Below are positions 1-8,754 of a stretch of DNA of 64,000 nucleotides, piece after piece. The notes beneath the pieces were generated by a model. The model was not told the origin of the DNA. It saw only the letters and a program-made list of their open reading frames with translations, and made no database searches. The stretch is from JANNNF01 sp040385825 (lineage in GTDB: Bacteria > Pseudomonadota > Alphaproteobacteria > Rhodobacterales > Rhodobacteraceae): the NCBI GenBank assembly GCA_040385825.1, contig JAZKGQ010000006.1:558001-622000 (forward strand), read 5' to 3'. The position numbers and the translations under genes were made by a program. The stretch's first letter is position 1. Each line of letters begins with the position of its first letter.

Positions 1-9
1 GGAACCGAT

Positions 10-615
10 ATGTCCGACCTGATCGCCAAAACCGCCATTGACCGCCGGATCGCGGATATCATCAACCCCGTGATCGAGGGGCTGGGATTTGAACTGGTCC
101 GCATCCGCCTGATGGGCGGCAAGACCCGCATCCTGCAAATCATGGCCGACCGGCCCGAAGGCGGCATCGAGGTTGACGATTGCGCGGCCATTTCTACTGC
201 GGTGTCGGCCATCATGGATGTCGAAGACCCGATCGAAGACAATTATGTGCTGGAAGTGTCCTCGCCCGGCATCGACCGCCCGCTGACCCGGTTGAAGGAT
301 TTCGACATGTGGGAAGGCTGGGAGGCGCGGATCGAGACGACCGAATTGATCGACGGGCGTCGCCGGTTCAAGGGCACGGTTGCGGGCACCGAAGGCGACG
401 AAGTGCTGATCACCATTGAGGAAGCAGGCGCGCCTGTGACCATCGGGTTGAAATTCGACTGGCTGTCGGATGCCAAGCTGATCCTGACCGATGATCTGAT
501 CGCCGAAATGCTGCGCCAGAAAAAGGCCAGCGGCAATTTCGACGAAGCCGCCTTTGACGAGATCGAAACATCCGAGGGGGACGAAGACGAAGCCCCCGAA
601 CCAACCAAACACTGA
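10..615 (+). CDS. rimP: Ribosome maturation factor RimP
   Basis: RimP is needed for late assembly of the 30S subunit in the cytoplasm. The 201-residue product has the two-domain layout of the family: an N-terminal alpha/beta domain (about residues 10-90, with the block VLEVSSPGIDRPL near its end) and a C-terminal SH3-like domain (about 95-165), followed by an acidic tail of about 30 residues. Length is at the long end for the family because of that tail. It starts nine bases into the window, so its promoter lies outside. The next gene, nusA, begins 13 bases after its stop, giving the conserved rimP-nusA-ylxR-infB operon order. Confidence 0.96.
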   Translation: MSDLIAKTAIDRRIADIINPVIEGLGFELVRIRLMGGKTRILQIMADRPEGGIEVDDCAAISTAVSAIMDVEDPIEDNYVLEVSSPGIDRPLTRLKDFDMWEGWEARIETTELIDGRRRFKGTVAGTEGDEVLITIEEAGAPVTIGLKFDWLSDAKLILTDDLIAEMLRQKKASGNFDEAAFDEIETSEGDEDEAPEPTKH

Positions 616-628
616 CGGGAGCGCCAAG

Positions 629-2239
629 ATGGCCATTACTTCTGCAAACCAGTTGGAACTTCTGCAAACCGCCGAGGCGGTGGCGCGGGAAAAGATGATC
701 GACCCCGATCTGGTGATCCAGGCGATGGAAGAATCCCTCGCCCGTGCCGCCAAGTCGCGTTACGGCAGCGAATTGGACATCCGCGTCAACATCGACCGCA
801 AGACAGGCCGCGCAACCTTTGCACGGATCCGCACCGTTGTTGAAGACGACGGGGTCGAGAATCACCATGCCCAACTGACCGTCAAGCAGGCCAAGTCGCA
901 TCTGGCCGACCCGCAGATCGGGGATGAGGTGATTGACGAAGTGCCGCCGGTTGACCTGGGCCGGATCGCTGCGCAATCGGCCAAGCAGGTGATCTTGCAA
1001 AAGGTCCGCGAAGCCGAGCGTGACCGTCAGTACGAGGAATTCAAGGACCGCAAGGGCACGATCATCAACGGTCAGGTCAAGCGCGAGGAATACGGCAACG
1101 TCATCGTCGACATTGGCCGGGGCGAGGCGATCTTGCGCCGCAACGAAAAGATCGGCCGCGAAGCTTACCGCATCGGCGACCGCATCCGCGCCTATATCAA
1201 GGACGTGCGCCGCGAGGCGCGTGGTCCGCAGGTGTTCCTCAGCCGGACCGACCCGCAGTTCATGGCCGAGCTGTTCAAGATGGAAGTGCCGGAAATCTAT
1301 GACGGCATCATCGAGATCAAGGCCGTGGCCCGTGACCCCGGTTCGCGCGCCAAGATTGCCGTGATCAGCTATGACAACTCGATCGATCCGGTCGGGGCCT
1401 GCGTCGGTATGCGCGGCAGCCGGGTGCAGGCCGTGGTGAACGAGTTGCAGGGCGAAAAAATCGACATCATTCCGTGGAATCAGGATCAGGCGACCTTCCT
1501 TGTGAACGCCTTGCAGCCTGCCGAGGTTTCCAAGGTCGTGATCGACGACGAGGCTGGCAAGATCGAAGTCGTGGTGCCCGATGAACAGCTTTCGCTGGCC
1601 ATTGGCCGTCGCGGCCAGAACGTGCGTCTGGCCAGCCAATTGACCGGCCTCGACATCGACATCATGACCGAATCCGACGAATCCACCCGTCGTCAGGCCG
1701 AGTTTGCCGAACGCACCAAGCTGTTCATGGACAACCTCGACATTGATGAGATGATGGCGCAACTGCTGGTCGCCGAAGGCTTCACCAACCTTGAGGAAGT
1801 GGCTTACGTCGATCTGGACGAATTGCTGTCGATTGACGGCTTCGACGAAGGCACCGCAGGCGAATTGCAGGCCCGTGCCCGTGACTTCCTGGAGGCCGCG
1901 AACACCAAGGCGATGGAAAATGCCCGCGCTCTGGGTGTCGAGGACTCTCTGGTTGAATTTGAAGGCCTGACCCCCCAGATGCTGGAAGCCCTGGCCAAGG
2001 ACGGCATCAAGACGCTGGAAGATTTCGCCACCTGTGCCGACTGGGAACTGGCGGGCGGCTGGACGACCGAAGGCGGTCAGCGCAAGAAGGACGAAGGCGT
2101 GCTGGAGAAATTCGAGGTCAGCCTTGAAGAAGCGCAGCATCTGGTGATGACGGCCCGCGTGATGCTGGGCTGGGTGGACCCCACCGAATTGCCCCAGGCA
2201 GAAGACTCTGCCGATGAAGAAGAGGAGGCCGAGGTCTGA
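629..2239 (+). CDS. nusA: Transcription termination/antitermination factor NusA
   Basis: NusA binds RNA polymerase and nascent RNA and modulates pausing, termination and antitermination. The 536-residue product shows the N-terminal polymerase-binding domain, an S1 domain around residues 135-200, two KH domains (GACVGMRGSRVQ and LAIGRRGQNVRLASQ) and C-terminal acidic helix-hairpin-helix repeats (EEMMAQ-type and LVEFEGLTPQ regions), typical of proteobacterial NusA. The ATG at 629 is chosen over in-frame upstream codons because those lie inside rimP and because the protein then begins MAITSANQLELLQTAEAVA, the normal family N-terminus. It sits in the rimP-nusA-ylxR-infB operon. Confidence 0.97.
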   Translation: MAITSANQLELLQTAEAVAREKMIDPDLVIQAMEESLARAAKSRYGSELDIRVNIDRKTGRATFARIRTVVEDDGVENHHAQLTVKQAKSHLADPQIGDEVIDEVPPVDLGRIAAQSAKQVILQKVREAERDRQYEEFKDRKGTIINGQVKREEYGNVIVDIGRGEAILRRNEKIGREAYRIGDRIRAYIKDVRREARGPQVFLSRTDPQFMAELFKMEVPEIYDGIIEIKAVARDPGSRAKIAVISYDNSIDPVGACVGMRGSRVQAVVNELQGEKIDIIPWNQDQATFLVNALQPAEVSKVVIDDEAGKIEVVVPDEQLSLAIGRRGQNVRLASQLTGLDIDIMTESDESTRRQAEFAERTKLFMDNLDIDEMMAQLLVAEGFTNLEEVAYVDLDELLSIDGFDEGTAGELQARARDFLEAANTKAMENARALGVEDSLVEFEGLTPQMLEALAKDGIKTLEDFATCADWELAGGWTTEGGQRKKDEGVLEKFEVSLEEAQHLVMTARVMLGWVDPTELPQAEDSADEEEEAEV

Positions 2240-2262
2240 TTTCAGACCTCGGAACCCTGACC

Positions 2263-2907
2263 GTGACACGCGGCGGCCGAGAAAAAGAGACGGACGAACC
2301 CGAACGCAAATGTATTGTGTCGGGGGAAAGCCAGCCCAAGTCCGGGCTGGTCCGGTTCGTCATTGGACCCGATTCGACAGTGGTGCCCGATGTTGCGGGC
2401 AAGCTGCCGGGCCGGGGGATTTATGTGTCTGCCGACAAGGACGCCATCGCCAAGGCGGTCAAGAAGGGCCTGTTTTCCCGCGCCGCGCGCGAGCCGGTGA
2501 AGGCAGACCCCGGCCTGCCCGATCTGGTGGAGGAACTGGTTCTGAGGCGGACCATCGAGCTGATCTCGCTGGCTCGCAAGGCCAGCCGGGCGGTGATGGG
2601 CTATGAAAAGGTCAAGGATTGGCTGGCAAAGGGGCAGGCGCGTGTCCTGATCCAGTCCAGCGACGGGTCGGAACGCGGCAAAACCAAGCTGCGTGCCCCT
2701 GATGGCGACAACAGTTACATAAGCTGTCTGTCGGCGGGGGAAATGGGTTTGGCTTTCGGGCGCGAACGTGCCATACACGCCGCGCTTGCGGCTGGTGGAC
2801 TCACGACGCGTGTTGTAGAGGAAGCGGCAAGGCTTTCCGGGCTCCGTTACGGATCCGGGGGGCAGATGGGCGGCGGGACCGCCGAAAAGGATACGAAAGA
2901 CGCATGA
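2263..2907 (+). CDS. YlxR-type RNA-binding protein with L7Ae-like second domain
   Basis: A 214-residue product starting with GTG. The first about 85 residues are the YlxR/DUF448 domain (RKCIVSGESQPKSGLVRFV, then LPGRGIYVS), a small RNA-binding fold found between nusA and infB in most bacteria. The second half (about residues 90-195, RRTIELISLARKASRAVMGYEKV) looks like the L7Ae/YlxQ-type fold, so two proteins that are separate in Firmicutes are joined here, as is usual in alphaproteobacteria. Its stop overlaps the infB start (ATGA at 2904-2907), implying translational coupling. The molecular role is not firmly known; an effect on ribosome function or RNase P has been suggested for YlxR relatives. 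Confidence 0.85.
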   Translation: MTRGGREKETDEPERKCIVSGESQPKSGLVRFVIGPDSTVVPDVAGKLPGRGIYVSADKDAIAKAVKKGLFSRAAREPVKADPGLPDLVEELVLRRTIELISLARKASRAVMGYEKVKDWLAKGQARVLIQSSDGSERGKTKLRAPDGDNSYISCLSAGEMGLAFGRERAIHAALAAGGLTTRVVEEAARLSGLRYGSGGQMGGGTAEKDTKDA

Positions 2908-5513
2908 CCGATAGTGACGGCAAAAAACCCCTCGGCCTGGGTGGCGCACCGCGTTCTGGACAGGTGAAGCAAAGCTTCAGCCATGGCCGGACCAAAAGCG
3001 TCGTGGTCGAGACAAAGCGCAAGCGCGTTGTGGTGCCGACGGCAAAGCCGGGTACGCCGGGGGCCGCCACAGGCGCGTCAAACGCGCATCTGGGCGATCC
3101 GTCCAAACGCCCCGCAGGCATCTCTGATGCCGAGATGGAGCGTCGTCTGGCCGCCCTGAAGGCCGCCAAGGCGCGCGAGCAGGAAGACGCCGTCAAGCGT
3201 GCCGAAGATGACCGGCAGCGCGAGGAAGACCGCGCCCGTCGCCGTGAAGAAATCGACGCCAAAGAGCGCGAGGAGCAGGCCCGTCTTGAGGCTGCCCGCG
3301 CCAAGGCGGCCGAAGAAGAACGCCTGCGCGTTGAAGCGGCTGCCGAGGCTGCGGCCAAGGCCGTTGCCCGCAAGGCCGATGTGCTGGGCACGACCCGCCG
3401 TCAACCCGCCGCTGCGGCCCCCGAACCTGCGGCCCCCGCAGCCGCCGGGGCCGCCCCGCGCAGCAACACCCGGACCACCGCCGCAGCGCCGGCCACGACC
3501 GAGGCCCCGCGTGGTCCGGCCGGTGCCAAGCCCGGCCTGCCGCCGCCGCGCAAGACCGACCGTGACCGCGAAGAACGCGAACGCAACGCCAAGGCCAAGG
3601 CCGGCGATGATGTGCGCCGCGCAGGCAAGCTGACTCTGAACGACGCGCTGGCCGGTGAGGGCGGGCGCACCCGCAGCCTTGCGGCGATGAAGCGCAAGCA
3701 GGAAAAGGCCCGTCAAAAGGCCATGGGCATGTCTGTGAAGCCCGAAAAGCAGGTGCGCGATGTGCAGCTGCCCGAAACCATCATGGTGTCGGAACTGGCA
3801 AACCGGATGGCCGAACGCGCCGCCGATGTGGTCAAGAGCCTGATGAAAATGGGCATGATGGTCACGATGAACCAGGCCATCGACGCCGATACTGCCGAAC
3901 TGGTGATCGAGGAATTCGGCCACAAGGCCGTGCGCGTGTCGGATGCCGACGTGGAACAGGTGATCGACACGGTGCAGGACGCCGACGAAAACCTTGTGCC
4001 GCGTCCGCCGATCGTCACCATCATGGGCCATGTCGACCACGGCAAGACCAGCCTTCTGGACGCGATCCGCAAGGCCAACGTGGTGTCGGGCGAGGCTGGC
4101 GGGATCACCCAGCACATCGGCGCCTATCAGGTGACGACCGATACGGGGGCCGTGATCAGCTTCCTTGATACCCCCGGCCACGCGGCTTTCACCAGCATGC
4201 GCGCCCGTGGCGCGCAGGTGACGGATATTGTCGTGCTGGTGGTGGCCGCCGATGACGCCGTTATGCCGCAGACCATCGAGGCTATTGCGCATGCGAAAGC
4301 TGCCAAGGTGCCGATGATCATTGCCATCAACAAGGTGGACAAGCACGGCGCCGATCCGACCAAGGTTCGCACCGACCTGCTGCAACATGAAATCGTGGTC
4401 GAGGCCATGTCGGGCGATGTGCAGGACGTTGAGGTTTCGGCCAAGACTGGTCTGGGCATCGACAACCTGCTGGAAGCCATCGCCCTGCAGGCCGAGATTC
4501 TGGAACTGCGCGCCAACCCCAAACGGGCGGCAAGCGGGGCTGTGATCGAAGCCAAGCTGGACGTGGGCCGTGGCCCGGTGGCGACGGTTCTGGTGCAGAA
4601 CGGCACCCTGCGCAAAGGCGACATCTTTGTCGTCGGCGAACAGTGGGGCAAGGTCCGCGCGCTGGTCAACGATCAGGGCGTGCGCATCGACGAGGCCGGC
4701 CCTTCGGTTCCGGTCGAGGTTCTGGGCCTGTCGGGCACGCCGCAAGCGGGCGATACGCTGAACGTGGTGGAAACCGAGGCGCAGGCGCGCGAAATCGCGT
4801 CCTACCGCGAAAAGACCATCAAGGACAAACGCGCTGCGGCAGGTGCTGCGACCACGCTGGAACAGCTTATGGCCAAGGCCAAGGCCGACCAGTCGGTGGC
4901 AGAACTGCCCGTGTTGGTGAAAGCCGACGTGCAGGGGTCGTCCGAGGCGATTGTTCAGGCGCTGGAAAAGATCGGCAACGACGAGGTGCGCGTGCGCGTC
5001 CTGTCCTACGGTGTGGGGGCGATCACCGATACCGACGTGTCGCTGGCCGAGGCCAGCAAGGCGCCGATCATCGGCTTCAACGTGCGGGCCAACGCATCGG
5101 CGCGCAACTCGGCGCACCAGAAGGGCGTGGAAATCCGCTATTACTCGATCATCTATGATCTGGTGGATGATATCAAGGCCGCCGCCTCGGGCCTGCTGAA
5201 GGCCGAGATCCGCGAAACCTTCATCGGTTATGCGCAGATCAAGGAGGTGTTCAAGGTCACGGGCATCGGTCAGGTTGCCGGTTGCCTTGTGACCGAAGGT
5301 GTCGCCCGTCGTTCGGCAGGCGTGCGCCTGCTGCGCGACAACGTGGTGATCCACGAGGGCACGCTGAAGACGCTGAAACGCTTCAAGGACGAGGTGAAGG
5401 AAGTCATCTCGGGTCAGGAATGCGGCATGGCGTTCGAGCGATACGAAGATATTCGTCAGGGCGATGTGATCGAGATTTTCGAGCGCGAGGAAATCCAGCG
5501 CAAGCTGGCCTGA
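2904..5513 (+). CDS. infB: Translation initiation factor IF-2
   Basis: IF-2 is the GTPase that positions initiator fMet-tRNA on the 30S subunit and promotes subunit joining. The 869-residue product has a long charged and Ala/Pro-rich N-terminal region (about residues 1-290) containing an IF2-associated segment, then the IF2 N-domain (about 295-350). The G domain carries GHVDHGKT near residue 375, DTPGH and NKVD, and the C-terminal domains include the tRNA-binding end (EECGMAFERY-like block, here QECGMAFERYEDIRQGD). The start overlaps the ylxR-type gene by four bases. A strong intrinsic terminator follows 20 bases after the stop, closing the operon. Confidence 0.97.
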   Translation: MTDSDGKKPLGLGGAPRSGQVKQSFSHGRTKSVVVETKRKRVVVPTAKPGTPGAATGASNAHLGDPSKRPAGISDAEMERRLAALKAAKAREQEDAVKRAEDDRQREEDRARRREEIDAKEREEQARLEAARAKAAEEERLRVEAAAEAAAKAVARKADVLGTTRRQPAAAAPEPAAPAAAGAAPRSNTRTTAAAPATTEAPRGPAGAKPGLPPPRKTDRDREERERNAKAKAGDDVRRAGKLTLNDALAGEGGRTRSLAAMKRKQEKARQKAMGMSVKPEKQVRDVQLPETIMVSELANRMAERAADVVKSLMKMGMMVTMNQAIDADTAELVIEEFGHKAVRVSDADVEQVIDTVQDADENLVPRPPIVTIMGHVDHGKTSLLDAIRKANVVSGEAGGITQHIGAYQVTTDTGAVISFLDTPGHAAFTSMRARGAQVTDIVVLVVAADDAVMPQTIEAIAHAKAAKVPMIIAINKVDKHGADPTKVRTDLLQHEIVVEAMSGDVQDVEVSAKTGLGIDNLLEAIALQAEILELRANPKRAASGAVIEAKLDVGRGPVATVLVQNGTLRKGDIFVVGEQWGKVRALVNDQGVRIDEAGPSVPVEVLGLSGTPQAGDTLNVVETEAQAREIASYREKTIKDKRAAAGAATTLEQLMAKAKADQSVAELPVLVKADVQGSSEAIVQALEKIGNDEVRVRVLSYGVGAITDTDVSLAEASKAPIIGFNVRANASARNSAHQKGVEIRYYSIIYDLVDDIKAAASGLLKAEIRETFIGYAQIKEVFKVTGIGQVAGCLVTEGVARRSAGVRLLRDNVVIHEGTLKTLKRFKDEVKEVISGQECGMAFERYEDIRQGDVIEIFEREEIQRKLA

Positions 5514-5532
5514 CCCGCGATCAGCATGGCGA

Positions 5533-5562
5533 AAAGGCCGGGCAATCAGCCCGGCCTTTTTC
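5533..5562 (+). terminator. Intrinsic terminator of the rimP-infB operon
   Basis: A 12-base stem (AAAAGGCCGGGC paired with GCCCGGCCTTTT) encloses the loop AATCA and ends in a run of five T. It lies 20 bases after the infB stop. Because the left arm starts with A residues, it can also act on the opposite strand, where it follows the small minus-strand gene at 5589-5729. Confidence 0.9.
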
Positions 5563-5588
5563 ATTGCGTGACGGTGTTTCTGATGGCG

Positions 5589-5729
5589 TCAGGCCGCCCG
5601 GACAGGCGAAACCGGATAGCCGACAAAGGTCTTTTCATCCACGCGCACGATGACCTTGCCATCGGCCAACTGCCCGACGACAAGACCCTGAACTGAAACG
5701 CAACTGCCGATGGTGATGGTTCTTAGCAT
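5589..5729 (-). CDS. Small 46-residue protein of unknown function
   Basis: A short minus-strand gene encodes MLRTITIGSCVSVQGLVVGQ followed by 26 further residues ending SPVRAA. The ATG is preceded by a purine-rich GGGGGAAAA segment that can serve as ribosome binding site. The next open reading frame is far enough away that it is transcribed on its own, and it shares the bidirectional terminator at 5533-5562. I recall similar 45-50-residue proteins in Rhodobacterales but know no function. The pattern of alternating hydrophobic residues and glycines (VSVQGLVVGQLADGKVIVRVDEKT, described here by its residues 11-34) suggests a small all-beta fold. I am moderately sure that it is a real gene. Confidence 0.6.
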   Translation of the reverse strand: MLRTITIGSCVSVQGLVVGQLADGKVIVRVDEKTFVGYPVSPVRAA

Positions 5730-5850
5730 TGTGTTTTCCCCCAAAAACTTTGCTTCCCGATTAAAGTAACGTCAAACCCGGCAAATAAAACCCTATTTTT
5801 GACACAAAACTGAAATGAAGCCCGTATAGGGGCGAAAATCGACTTTGGTA

Positions 5851-6249
5851 CTACAGCCAGTCGCGCAGAATCGGGATCAGCGGCAGGTCGGCCGGGGGCA
5901 TCGGATAGTCTCGCAACTTTTCTGGGCGAACCCAGGCCAAGGATTGCCCTTCCTTTCCGCAAACGATTCCCTGCCATTTGCGGCAGGCGAACAGCGGCAT
6001 CAGCAAATGGAAATCATCATAGCTGTGACTGGCAAAGGTCAGCGGGGCAAGGCAACTGGCCCAGGTGTCGATGCCCAGTTCTTCGTGCAATTCGCGGATC
6101 AGGGCGGCTTCTGGCGTTTCGCCCGGCTCGACCTTGCCGCCGGGAAATTCCCACAGGCCCGCCAGCGATTTGCCGGGGGGGCGTTGCGCCAGCAGCACCC
6201 GGCCATCGGGGTCGATCAGGGCAACGGCAGAAACAAGGACGATCTTCAT
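5851..6249 (-). CDS. mutT: Nudix hydrolase, MutT-type (8-oxo-dGTP diphosphatase)
   Basis: MutT hydrolyses oxidised dGTP to the monophosphate and so prevents A:T to C:G mutations. The 132-residue product carries a complete Nudix box at residues 38-60 (G-x5-E-x7-REL-x-EE-x-G-I), the Mg-binding and catalytic signature, preceded by LLAQRPPGKSLAGLWEFPGG as in classical MutT. The ATG at 6249 gives the normal N-terminus (MKIVLVSAVALI); an in-frame longer form would add 20 residues of no family resemblance. It follows argJ in the same direction, as in many relatives of this group, but a repeat hairpin lies between the two. Confidence 0.9.
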   Translation of the reverse strand: MKIVLVSAVALIDPDGRVLLAQRPPGKSLAGLWEFPGGKVEPGETPEAALIRELHEELGIDTWASCLAPLTFASHSYDDFHLLMPLFACRKWQGIVCGKEGQSLAWVRPEKLRDYPMPPADLPLIPILRDWL

Positions 6250-6275
6250 TGCTGGCCCTTCACGGGTTGAGAGCG

Positions 6276-6329
6276 CCGGGGGAGTTTCACACTCCCCCGG
6301 ACCCCCCACTGGGATATTTGGGAACAGAT
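6276..6329. repeat. Dispersed GGGTCCGGGGG/AAATATCCC hairpin, copy 1
   Basis: On the plus strand a perfect ten-base stem (CCGGGGGAGT, loop TTCAC, ACTCCCCCGG) is followed by ACCCCCCACTGGGATATTTGGGAACAG. The same core (a G/C hairpin, GGGTCC, AAATATCCC) recurs at 15671-15711 and 28091-28127. This copy lies just after the argJ stop and before mutT. It is in the opposite orientation relative to its upstream gene compared with the other two. Confidence 0.7.
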
Positions 6330-6333
6330 GATA

Positions 6334-7671
6334 TCAGGAGCGGTAGTCGGCGTTGATCTCGACATAGCGGTTGGTCAGATCGCAGGTCCAGACCGACCGG
6401 GCGGCGCGGCCAAGGCCCAGATCGACGCCGATCACCAGATCGGATTGGAGCATGTAGGCGGCGCCTGCCTCTTCGGTGTAGGCCGGGTTGCGCCAGCCGT
6501 TCCTGGCCACCACGATGTCGCCAAAGCGGATGGTCAGGCGGTCACGGTCGGCCTCGGCCCCCGATTTGCCCACGGCGGCGACGATGCGGCCCCAGTTCGG
6601 GTCCTGGCCCGCGAGGGCGGTCTTGACCAGGGGCGAATTGGCGACCGCGAAGGCCACCTTTGCCGCATCGGCATCGGATGCCGCGCGGGTCACCCGGATC
6701 TCGACGAATTTCGTGGCCCCCTCGCCGTCGCGGATCACCTGATGCGCCAGGTTCTGCATCACGCCGTGCAAGGCCGCCTCGAAGGCCTTGGCGACCGCGC
6801 CCTTGACCGGCGCTGCCGCAGACTGCCCGGTGGCGGCCACCAGCACCGTGTCGGAGGTCGAGGTATCGCTGTCGACGGTGATCGAATTGAACGTCGTATC
6901 CACAGTGCGCGACAGCATCTTTTGCAAGGCCGGGGCGGTTATTTTTGCATCGGTGAAGATATAGACCAGCATCGTCGCCATGTCGGGCGCGATCATGCCC
7001 GACCCTTTGGCGATGCCTGCAATCTGGATCACGCCGCCATCGCCCTGCACAGTCGCCGTGGTCCCCTTGGGGAAGGTGTCGGTGGTCATCATCGCATGGG
7101 CGGCCATTTCGATGGCGTCGTCGCGCAGATCGGCCACCAGAGCCGGGATCTGCGCGGTGATCTTGTCATGCGGCAAAGGCTCGCCGATCACGCCCGTAGA
7201 GGAGGAAAACACCCGCGACGCAGGCAGGCCGAGCGCTGCTGCCACGCCGCCCGTCACGGCGGCCACGGCCTCATCCCCCACGCGGCCCGTGAAGGCGTTG
7301 GAATTGCCGGAGTTCACGATGATCGCCGCCCCCGCCCCCGCAGGCGCGCGGCTGGCAAGCTTGGTCTGGCAATCGCGCACGCAAGCAGACCGGGTTGACG
7401 ACCGGGTGAACACCCCCGCCATCGCGGTGCCGGGGGCAAGGCGCACCAGCATCACATCGCGGCGATTCTGGTATTTGATGCCGGCCTCGACGGCCGCAAA
7501 TTCGACGCCCGCAATCACCGGCAGCACCGGAAAGCTGGCGGGCGCCAGGGGGGATACGGGTTTCCGGGCCACGGCAACCACGGCATCCGCCGCCGCCTCT
7601 GCCGCTGCACCAAGTTTCTTCACCTGCTTTTTCAGCGCCTTTGCGGCGGCTTTCCAATCGGTCTTGGCCAT
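6334..7671 (-). CDS. argJ: Bifunctional glutamate N-acetyltransferase / amino-acid acetyltransferase ArgJ
   Basis: ArgJ transfers the acetyl group from N-acetylornithine to glutamate, recycling it in arginine synthesis, and in many bacteria also uses acetyl-CoA. The 445-residue precursor contains the self-cleavage and nucleophile motif MATML, with Thr233 as the new N-terminal nucleophile of the beta chain, and the oxyanion region SSTGVIGEPLP. It has an N-terminal addition of about 35 lysine/alanine-rich residues (MAKTDWKAAAKALKKQVKKL onward) before the usual start of the family at VSPLAP. No ATG lies closer to that point, and the ATG at 7671 has an AGGGGG-like site upstream. It lies next to a parvulin gene read in the same direction. 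Confidence 0.95.
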   Translation of the reverse strand: MAKTDWKAAAKALKKQVKKLGAAAEAAADAVVAVARKPVSPLAPASFPVLPVIAGVEFAAVEAGIKYQNRRDVMLVRLAPGTAMAGVFTRSSTRSACVRDCQTKLASRAPAGAGAAIIVNSGNSNAFTGRVGDEAVAAVTGGVAAALGLPASRVFSSSTGVIGEPLPHDKITAQIPALVADLRDDAIEMAAHAMMTTDTFPKGTTATVQGDGGVIQIAGIAKGSGMIAPDMATMLVYIFTDAKITAPALQKMLSRTVDTTFNSITVDSDTSTSDTVLVAATGQSAAAPVKGAVAKAFEAALHGVMQNLAHQVIRDGEGATKFVEIRVTRAASDADAAKVAFAVANSPLVKTALAGQDPNWGRIVAAVGKSGAEADRDRLTIRFGDIVVARNGWRNPAYTEEAGAAYMLQSDLVIGVDLGLGRAARSVWTCDLTNRYVEINADYRS

Positions 7672-7708
7672 CCCGTATCCCCCTGATCCATGGTCGATTC
7701 TGTCGCGA

Positions 7709-8554
7709 TCACTTGTCCAGCAGCGTTGCGTCCTTCAGCAGGGTCGGGTCAAGCGCCTCGCCGGGGCGGGTGACCGTGGCGGCAGCGGTCAGCTTGGTGA
7801 CCTCGGCCTCGATCGCCTTGCCTTCGATTTCGGCGGCCAGTTCCTCGCGCAGGTCATCCAGCGTGGGCTGGGCGGCGGGGCGGGTTTCCTTGACCATGAT
7901 CAGGTGATAGCCGAAATCCGATTTGACCGGGCCTGTGACCTTGCCGATTTCAGCCGCAACCACTGCATCCTCGAACGGCTTGACCATCATCCCCTTGCCG
8001 AACCAGCCCAGATCGCCGCCATTGGCGCCCGACCCGGTATCGGTGGAATTGGCCTTTGCCAGTTCGGCAAAATCACCGCCCGCATCCAGCAGGCCCTTGA
8101 TCTCAAGCGCCTTGGCCTCGTCCGCGACAAGGATATGGGCGGCGCTGTATTCGGTGGCAGGCTCCACCCCCTTGAAGCGCGCGTCATAGGCGGCCTGCAG
8201 GGCCTCGTCCGTCACCGCGCCGGCGATCAGCTTTTGAATGGCGACGCCCGAGATATAGCCGCGACGGTCGTTGTCGAGGTTCAACTGGTCTTTCTTGGAC
8301 AGGGTGGCGACCGACTGGGTCAGCGCCTCTTGCTGCACCAGTTGATCCAGAATGCCCTTGAACAGCACGTCATCGGCCAGCCCCTGATACTGCGCGGGCA
8401 GCCCTTGGCGAACCGAGATCATGTGACCCAGCGTGATGTTGGTGCCATTCACCGTGGCAACCACGGTATCGGCTGTCTCGCCCTCGGCCAGAACCGGCGC
8501 GGCCAGCATCAGCGACAGCGCCACCCCGGTCCAAATCCCTGCTATTTTCGACAT
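7709..8554 (-). CDS. Periplasmic peptidyl-prolyl isomerase, parvulin (SurA/PpiC) type
   Basis: The 281-residue product begins with a clear signal peptide (MSKIAGIWTGVALSLMLAAP, cleavage probably after VLAEG) and so works in the periplasm. An N-terminal chaperone-like helical part (about 25-130) precedes the rotamase domain (about 133-228: SAAHILVADEA, GDLGWFGKGMMVKPFEDAV, SDFGYHLIMV). It should assist folding of outer-membrane or secreted proteins. An AGGAG site stands 6-7 bases before the ATG. It is divergent from secA and upstream of argJ, as seen in other members of the family. Confidence 0.9.
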   Translation of the reverse strand: MSKIAGIWTGVALSLMLAAPVLAEGETADTVVATVNGTNITLGHMISVRQGLPAQYQGLADDVLFKGILDQLVQQEALTQSVATLSKKDQLNLDNDRRGYISGVAIQKLIAGAVTDEALQAAYDARFKGVEPATEYSAAHILVADEAKALEIKGLLDAGGDFAELAKANSTDTGSGANGGDLGWFGKGMMVKPFEDAVVAAEIGKVTGPVKSDFGYHLIMVKETRPAAQPTLDDLREELAAEIEGKAIEAEVTKLTAAATVTRPGEALDPTLLKDATLLDK

Positions 8555-8592
8555 ATCACCTTCTCCTGACCTGGCGGCATACCCGTGCCGCG

Positions 8593-8620
8593 TTGACTAT
8601 GACCGGTCTAACCCTTACAT
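8593..8620 (+). promoter_or_regulatory. Candidate sigma-70-type promoter for secA
   Basis: TTGACT (8593-8598) and TTACAT (8615-8620) are separated by 16 bases in the divergent region between the parvulin gene and secA, about 135 bases before the secA start. This is a match by eye only. Confidence 0.4.
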
Positions 8621-8754
8621 CGCGACAGTCGCGTGAGACGGGCCAGCCGGGCCTTCATTGGGTCTTCTATGGAAGGCGGTGAGGGCAGGCAAGACCACAG
8701 CCTCACACGATCATGTCAGGATTGGCATGGCAGGAACCACAAGGCGGGAAAAGC

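Noticed and set aside
410..2269. Long minus-strand open frame (619 codons) opposite nusA
   Set aside because: It is a by-product of the high GC content opposite a clear gene; its translation has no recognisable motif.
3078..5564. Very long minus-strand open frame opposite infB
   Set aside because: His- and Gly-rich translation without motifs; infB on the plus strand is certain.
8713..8754. Longer start of secA at 8713
   Set aside because: The extra 14 residues do not fit SecA; the ATG at 8755 gives the family N-terminus.
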